Source: Aedes albopictus
Taxonomy: Eukaryota; Arthropoda; Insecta; Diptera; Culicidae
Direction: 5' to 3'
DNA: 64,000 nt
Assembly (NCBI RefSeq): GCF_035046485.1
Contig: NC_085137.1
Span: forward strand, 448,872,980 to 448,936,979
Of this stretch, positions 58,651 to 64,000 are shown piece after piece (position 1 is the stretch's first letter; the number at the start of each line of letters is the position of its first letter). The notes below the pieces were generated by a model. The model saw only the letters and a list, made by a program, of their open reading frames with translations, was not told where the DNA came from and ran no database searches. The position numbers and the translations under genes are program-made.

Positions 58651-59099
58651 TTAATGGCACCTACTTGAAACACCCCTGCACCATCCTGGAACCCAGCTGA
58701 ACCCCCTTTTTGACCCTTCCTCTGCTCGTCCCTATAAACGTCCCCTAGCCGCCATAGTCATAGTTACCGTCATTTTCACATTTTCTTTTTCACAATATTG
58801 GTTCTGAGTAGCTCATGCATAAAAATAACTCTGCGTCAAAAGAGGTCTACTATTCAATACAGCATTAAAAATAATTAAAATTGGATCATACATTTTATAT
58901 GGTGAACCATTTTTATGATGAATGATTAATGATTGAATAAATAGTTTTTCTTATGATTATGATTACTGATTAATGATTAAACTATATTTTTTATGATTAT
59001 GATTAATGATTTTTGATTAATCTAATCATACATCATTAATCATGATTAAATTTATGATTAATCATTAACGCTCTGCCGTGAATCACATTCTAATAAAAG

Positions 59100-60640
59100 T
59101 TCATGTAATATTTTGATAAACTTCAAGCAAGGTTTTCTAGATGAATGCTTTGAAAAAATCAGAAGAAATCTATATTAAAGAAATCCGAAGAAAAAAATTC
59201 GTAGATGAATTTCTGGAAATATCTATCCAAGATTTTTTGAACTCATATGATATTTTTGGAAGCTATTCGTGCAAGACTTTCTTAAGGATTTTTTGGAGAA
59301 ATTTCTTAATGACATTCTAAAGTCGAGAGGAATCCCTAGAAGATTTTGTGAACAAATTTCTGACCGTATTTCTTTCGGATTTCCTGGACGAATTTTTGAA
59401 GTAAATCTATGAGCAGTTTCCAAAGGTTTTTTTCAGGTACTTGTGAAAGATTTTTTTACCGAAATCTAGGATGGATTTCAGCAAGGGTCCATGAAAGAAT
59501 TATCGGAAAATCTGCGGAAGTTTTTTCATAATAATGAAGAAATTTGTAAAGACAACTTCGGAGGAAAATCTGGAGAGTCGAATTTATAACAAAAGTCATG
59601 GAAGATTTTCTGAGGGAACCCCCAGGAGTTTCTATAGGAATCCCTGCAAAAAAAAAACCGAATGGATCTCACATTTTTTAAAGAGTCCCTGGAGGAATTT
59701 CTAGAGAAATCCCAGGAAATTTTTCTGACAGAAATTCAGACACAAAAAAATCCCTGGAGCAATTTGTAAAGCAAACCCCGGAGAATGTTGCAAAACAAAT
59801 CCTTGGGGGATCATTTGAAAGAATGCCGAAAGGAATTTTAGAAGGATTTTTCAAAAAAACAAATCTAAAAAAGTCTAGAGAAAAAAAACGTAATTTTCTG
59901 AAGGATTTTCCGAAGAAATCCCTGGAGGAATTCCTACAAAAAATCAAAAACAACTCATTCCGAACCTTCTGGAGAAATGACTAGTCAGTGAAATTTCTGT
60001 AGAAATTTGAAGTTGCTGTGGGGTTTTTTGGTGAAATCCTTAGAAGAATTTCCAATATAACTCCTGTTCAAATTTTTGAAGGAACTTTTGAAACATTTCT
60101 GAAAAATAATTTTTGAAGGCATCGCTGAAAGCTTTATTAAAGAAATCTCTGGAGAAATTTCTGAACAAATGTTCAAATATATTTCTGAAGGAATCTCTGG
60201 ACGCATTTTTGTATGTATCTCCAGAGGAATTTCTGCCAAAATTCATGAACATTTTTTTGGAAAATAATTGGTGGAAGTAAATCATGAAAGATGCTTTGAA
60301 AGAATTCTTTGTGAAATTTATAGAATAGAAGAAATTCTAAACAATCTCTGAAGAAAATTTCCAAATGAATTAATGGAAGATTTTTTTGAAAGAATCCGTA
60401 AAGGATTTTTTGGCCGAATGCTCGGACAAGTTTCCGCAAACAAAAATAGAAAGATGTTTTGAATTTGTGAAGAAATTTTTGGCAGGTTTTCTAAAGAAAT
60501 CTCCAAAAGATTCTCCGAACTAATGTCTATAGAAATTTATGAATAAATAACCAGAGGAGTTCTTAATTAATCCCTGGGCGAATTTCTCAATTAATCTCTG
60601 AAATGATTTATGAAAAATCATGTAGGAATTGGTGAAGCAA
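59100..60640 (-). repeat. GGAATTCCTCC array, GA form, AT-shifted
   Basis: Decayed units with AAGAAATTTCTGAAGGAATC pattern. The many - strand frames (FRNSSRDFF-like translations at 59678-60506) are repeat by-products. A short extra piece lies at 61240-61330. Confidence 0.55.
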
Positions 60641-61240
60641 TTATTCTTCTGTAACATGATGATTTGAGATGAGAATTTATTCGGTGGCCATCGTAATAGA
60701 GTTGAATTCTGGGTTCATTTAATTTTATTTAACACCTCAGAATTGCAACAAAAGGCGACCGAGTAGATATACCTAAAGCAGCACAAGCCTACATTTTTTT
60801 TCTCTGTTCGGAACATAAATCACTGCGACCAAAATTTGATCTATCGTGGTATATCTCGTGTCCTTTGTATAGTGCATGTCGTATTACTTTATCGCTATGA
60901 GAAGTTATAAAGTATTCGGTTTTGTTACAGTAGTCATTTTCAACTTAATCGCAAGGGAGGATTCTGATTGATAGGTTCCGCTTTTAACACGCTCCTTTTT
61001 CAGTCAAAATCGGATCCCCTAACGATAATATGTACCAATATTGACCTTGCATCGGAACCCTAGTCCTTACTGTTTCAAACTAATGAACACCGAATAAAAG
61101 ATTAGGAATACTAATCCATTTATCCTTGTTTCAAGATCTATCTCGGCCACACCTAAAACCATGACCTTTCAACAAGGTGTGGAATGTAATAAGGACCAAA
61201 ATGTTTTCTTTTGATTACTAAGTTATGCTGTTATGCTGGA
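60641..61240. other. Non-coding stretch, nothing recognised
   Basis: AT-rich, no repeat relation found by eye, no supported frame. Confidence 0.35.
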
Positions 61241-61475
61241 GGAATTTATGAAGCAATTCGTGAAGTAATTTCAGGGTAAATAGATCCTCAGAGACATTTT
61301 CAAAGGAATCCCTGAATGAATTTCTGATTTTTTTTCAATTTTTTGTGACATTTATGCAAATAGCATTATGGTGTATGTCCATTGCTCAAAATATTGGCTT
61401 TGCAATCAACCAAACATATGTAGTTTTGAAGACAAAAGATTTCTGATATGTCCACTAAATCGAGGTATACCTCTA

Positions 61476-62421
61476 TTAGGAGTAAGACTTTAATAAAAAT
61501 TTTCTAATTCATAAACAAACGGATAATAATTTCATCCAGAAACAACATTGTCAAAAACATCCCACCATCAAAAAAGCTCATCATTTGAATTCAATTTCCC
61601 CAGTAAAAATAATTATGATTATGATCATTGTATGCACCTCGCCAGAGACGGATTTATCGATCACTCAATCGTCCACATACCCGAAAAACCATCAATTTTA
61701 CAACGGAAATCTAATTTCATGTCCTTCCTCGTACTCTCTTTCTCTTTCACAGACAATCACCCCGAATGCCACAACAGGAGCGCACATCACCAGCACCGAG
61801 CAACAACGTTCACAAGCCCCAGTTGCGGCGGCACGGCATGGCAGCAGCAGCATGGAAAAATTAATCCACTTTGAAAGGTTGACAAAATAAACTGTGACTA
61901 GGCAAGCGGGAGGACGGACCTCCATCCACCACATAGGTTCAATCGTTCGGAATCGATGTTGGTTGTCCTGGGGCGAGCCGAGACCCCACGAGGAGGCGGT
62001 GAAACAATCAATGCCAAATTGATGAACTGATTTATGCAAATCGGGTTTGCTGCCGATAAAGAGGCGAGAGAGACACAGAAGAGTACAAGCTGTTGTTGAT
62101 TCCGCGAGTTGGTTGCGAATCACGTTTATACCTTATACCTACACAACGTGTAGATCTTTCCAGTGCCATAAAATAATAATCCCGACCCGTCGCTAGAGCT
62201 ACTAGCTGTGTGGGGGTGCAAGGTAAACCAAAAGCTACTGCTCGGGCTTCCGGTGGCTTCCAGATGAGGGAAAACGTGTGAAACAGTTGCGTGGTGGATC
62301 CTACATATGTGCAATAAGTCGATTCATTTTGGTGATTTGGGTGCATTTTTGTGCTAGTCGCGTGTGATCGAGAAGAAATCGTTGGTTCGTGTGAAGAAGT
62401 GGGAAAATCGGCGAGAAAATA
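61476..62421 (+). promoter_or_regulatory. Probable promoter and 5' UTR of the host gene
   Basis: The sequence directly upstream of the exon is the most repeat-free and GC-balanced DNA near the right edge. The last 100 bases or so (GTGATCGAGAAGAAATCGTT, then GAGAAAATAATG) look like an insect 5' UTR. No TATA box is obvious; I cannot fix the start of transcription. Overlapping frames on both strands at 61548-62123 are not supported as genes. Confidence 0.35.
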
Positions 62422-62675
62422 ATGCAAGAAAATAGCATTGCTGCAGTTCCGGTGTCCGGTGCGACAGTTACGGCGTCCGGCATTTCCGGGACGACGGGTG
62501 CGGGTGGTGGTGGTGGCGGCGGAGGTGGAGGTGGTGGTGGGAACGGTGGACATCATACCTCGCCCAGCAATGCCACATCTTCCGGACAGACGCCAGTGTC
62601 TTCGCCTAGCAATAGCAGTAGTATCAGCGACATCGATCAGGCCCAGTTCGAGGCGGACAAAAGGGCGGTGTACAA
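62422..62675 (+). CDS. First coding exon, PKNOX/Prep-like (tentative)
   Basis: ATG in good insect context (AAATAATGC) opens 84 full codons plus two bases, ending at AA|GTAAGT, a strong splice donor, so the intron is in phase 2. The peptide starts MQENSIAAVPVSGA, has a run of about 13 Gly, an S/T/P-rich linker, and ends SISDIDQAQFEADKRAVY. In PKNOX/Prep homeobox proteins an acidic stretch of the form VDKQAIYR precedes the conserved HPLFPLLALLFEKCE block, and the exon would end just there. That makes a TALE-class transcription factor cofactor a reasonable guess. The key domains would be in later exons beyond the window, so this is inference from one short motif. Confidence 0.55.
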
Positions 62676-63066
62676 GTAAGTTGTATTTTCCGAAGAATGT
62701 AAGAGAAATATTACATTTCAAGCAATCTGTGTTTTCTGTTTTATACCTAACGTATTGAACCTTAAAATATGTTATGAAGCAACCAACTCAACTTTAGCCC
62801 AAGAATTCAGCTACAAACTTTACCTAAATTCGATTCAGTTATTTGAAAATGATTTTTGTGGAGAACTAGTCTAGTCTACACATACACAGCCATTCATTGA
62901 AAGAATCCTGGAAAATGATAGAATCGACTAATTCCATCATTTTTCTTGTCATTATTAATCCTTGCAGCACATCTAAGATGTGTTACAAACATTAAAGCGG
63001 CCAGGCCTACTGTGCAGCGTTGTTATTGTTATTGAAATCAAAGAACGGGGACATCTCGTACCAACC
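62676..63066 (+). other. Start of the first intron
   Basis: Begins GTAAGTTGTATTTTCC. AT-rich, no acceptor-linked exon recognised before the window ends. The Transib-like element at 63067 would lie in this intron. Confidence 0.4.
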
Positions 63067-63758
63067 CACAATGGTTTATTTTCCCATTTTCACGCTCTTA
63101 ATCAATAGCTCGAAGGATTGAGGAGATAGAGCAATGCTGTCTTCGGCAAAGTTGATGGGAATGACCAGCGCCATCTTTTGACAATTAGAGTTTTCGGATC
63201 AATCCCCCTAAAAGGGAGATACAAAATTATTTTTTTTTTAATTGTTGAGATAGAGGGTTGACGTTTTCGGCAAAGTTGTAGCATTTTTGATTCCAAACAA
63301 CTTTTCTGAAGACGTCAATGTTGTAATTTTTACTCCAATGGAGATAGAGGCCTGTGTTTGAAAGTTAACCCCAAAAACACGTTTTGTAAGTAAAACATAC
63401 ATTTGTTGAATTTTTAGACCCATACAATGTTCTGCAAAGTTGTATGAATCAATAAAATACGCAACTTTGTCGAAGACATCAAAGCTGTAAGAATTAAATG
63501 AGACGAGTTATAGATGAATTTATGATTTTTTCATCCATTTTTAGGGATAAATATCTTTCTTAGGGGCAAAAAGGTGCAGCTGAGGATACCCTTATCAGAA
63601 AGTACATCTATAGAGCTTTCAAATAAGGGTCAGTTTGTCCGTCCACGATCGTCTACTGAGGAGATATGGCAATAATAAAAAATCTCCTTACTACGATTTA
63701 ATTGCAATCAAATCTACTTTGACAGAAGAGCGTGAAAATGGGAAAATAAACCATTGTG
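63067..63758. mobile_element. 692-bp Transib-like TIR element
   Basis: A 33-bp perfect inverted end starting CACAATGGTTTATTTTCCCA, flanked by the 5-bp direct repeat CAACC (63062-63066 and 63759-63763). A CACARTGG start with a 5-bp duplication matches the element at 15804-16709. The interior holds several TCGAAGACATCAAAGCTGTA-type motifs that resemble the interior of 15804-16709. No transposase. Confidence 0.72.
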
Positions 63759-63763
63759 CAACC

Positions 63764-64000
63764 GTTCAGTATACGAAGCATGAATATGAAAAATTAACGG
63801 TGGGAGTGACGTTGCTAAGAGGGTTAATATCACTCCTTGGTCCTTGGATTCCTGGGATGGGACACAGGTATTTACCCCTTATGCCCTGGCCACAGACAAA
63901 CAGACGTAACACTTCGAACATTTTTCGATTCAAATCATAGTCACGGAAACATATTCGCCCAATGCTAAAAGGCCTATGTTTGGCCGTCCACCAACTAGGT
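63764..64000. other. Right edge, nothing recognised
   Basis: An open frame crosses the element boundary (63635-63940) and is not supported. The last 100 bases show no domain. Confidence 0.35.

Larger units (their letters stand above)
56476..59075. mobile_element. 2.6-kb element with CAGAGCGTT ends, hAT-like
   Basis: CAGAGCGTTCATGATTAAT at the left and ATTAATCATTAACGCTCTG inverted at the right. Both ends lead into about 150 bp of TAATCATGATTA-type repeats. CAGAG ends resemble hAT, but the flanks (CCTTGA and CCGTGA) give only an imperfect duplication. The middle is filled by a MITE, a GTTTCAG array, a hAT MITE and a foldback. No transposase. Confidence 0.55.
53076..61473. mobile_element. Possible 8.4-kb Tigger-like element
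   Basis: The left end CAGGTATATCTCGATTTAGT is matched by an inverted ACTAAATCGAGGTATACCTC at the right, with about 3 mismatches. TA flanks at 53074-53075 and 61474-61475. Motifs CTCGATTTTATGTAC and TTCGATTTTATGTACATTTT repeat just inside the left end. Ends of CAGGTATACCTCG type are typical of Tigger/pogo. Most of the interior is later insertions (55440-56360, 56476-59075 and others). The two ends could instead belong to different copies. Confidence 0.45.

Noticed and set aside
56476..59075. Firm hAT assignment for the CAGAGCGTT element
   Set aside because: The flanks do not show a clean 8-bp duplication, so only a hAT-like label is given.

Overview
The window looks like mosquito nuclear DNA, most likely the Aedes lineage. 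Two near-identical copies and one diverged copy of a tRNA-headed SINE match my memory of Feilai, first described from Aedes aegypti. The rest is AT-rich, gene-poor and packed with nested non-LTR elements, foldback MITEs with TA target duplications, and short-period arrays of GGAATTCCTCC type. I cannot separate Ae. aegypti from Ae. albopictus by eye.

The only host coding sequence I can support is one probable first coding exon near the right edge (62422-62675, + strand). It ends in a splice donor and resembles the N-terminus of a PKNOX/Prep-type TALE homeobox protein (tentative). Its promoter and 5' UTR would lie in about 61.5-62.4 kb. The rest of the window reads as repeat-filled intergenic DNA.

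Layout: 1-10 kb, decayed GGAATTCCTCC arrays that change strand near 2.2 kb, a broken RTE-like reverse transcriptase, and a TA-flanked element. 10-24 kb, several MITE families, a Transib-like element with a 5-bp duplication, a second broken RT split by a MITE, and a 1.36-kb foldback. 24-34 kb, two Feilai SINEs around a clean 24-bp tandem array, a third RT remnant split by two small transposons, and a 1.46-kb element with repeated internal motifs. 34.9-38.6 kb, a composite element with pogo/Tigger-style ends. 39.0-40.8 kb, about 258 copies of a heptamer, almost invariant. 41.8-47.6 kb, more arrays, two MITEs and an R1-type remnant. 48.9-53.0 kb, a second element with the same pogo-style ends, containing an almost intact LINE with endonuclease, RT and RNase H. 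53.1-61.5 kb, a possible 8.4-kb Tigger-like element holding a 921-bp foldback, a hAT-like element and a hAT MITE with a perfect 8-bp duplication. 63.1-63.8 kb, a second Transib-like element inside the first intron of the host gene.

The transposons form nested layers that give relative ages. Two insertions can be checked inside the window itself, because related RT copies show the uninterrupted sequence. No DNA transposase gene is readable here, so every TIR element is non-autonomous and would need an enzyme encoded elsewhere. I saw no convincing functional tRNA, rRNA or CRISPR array.
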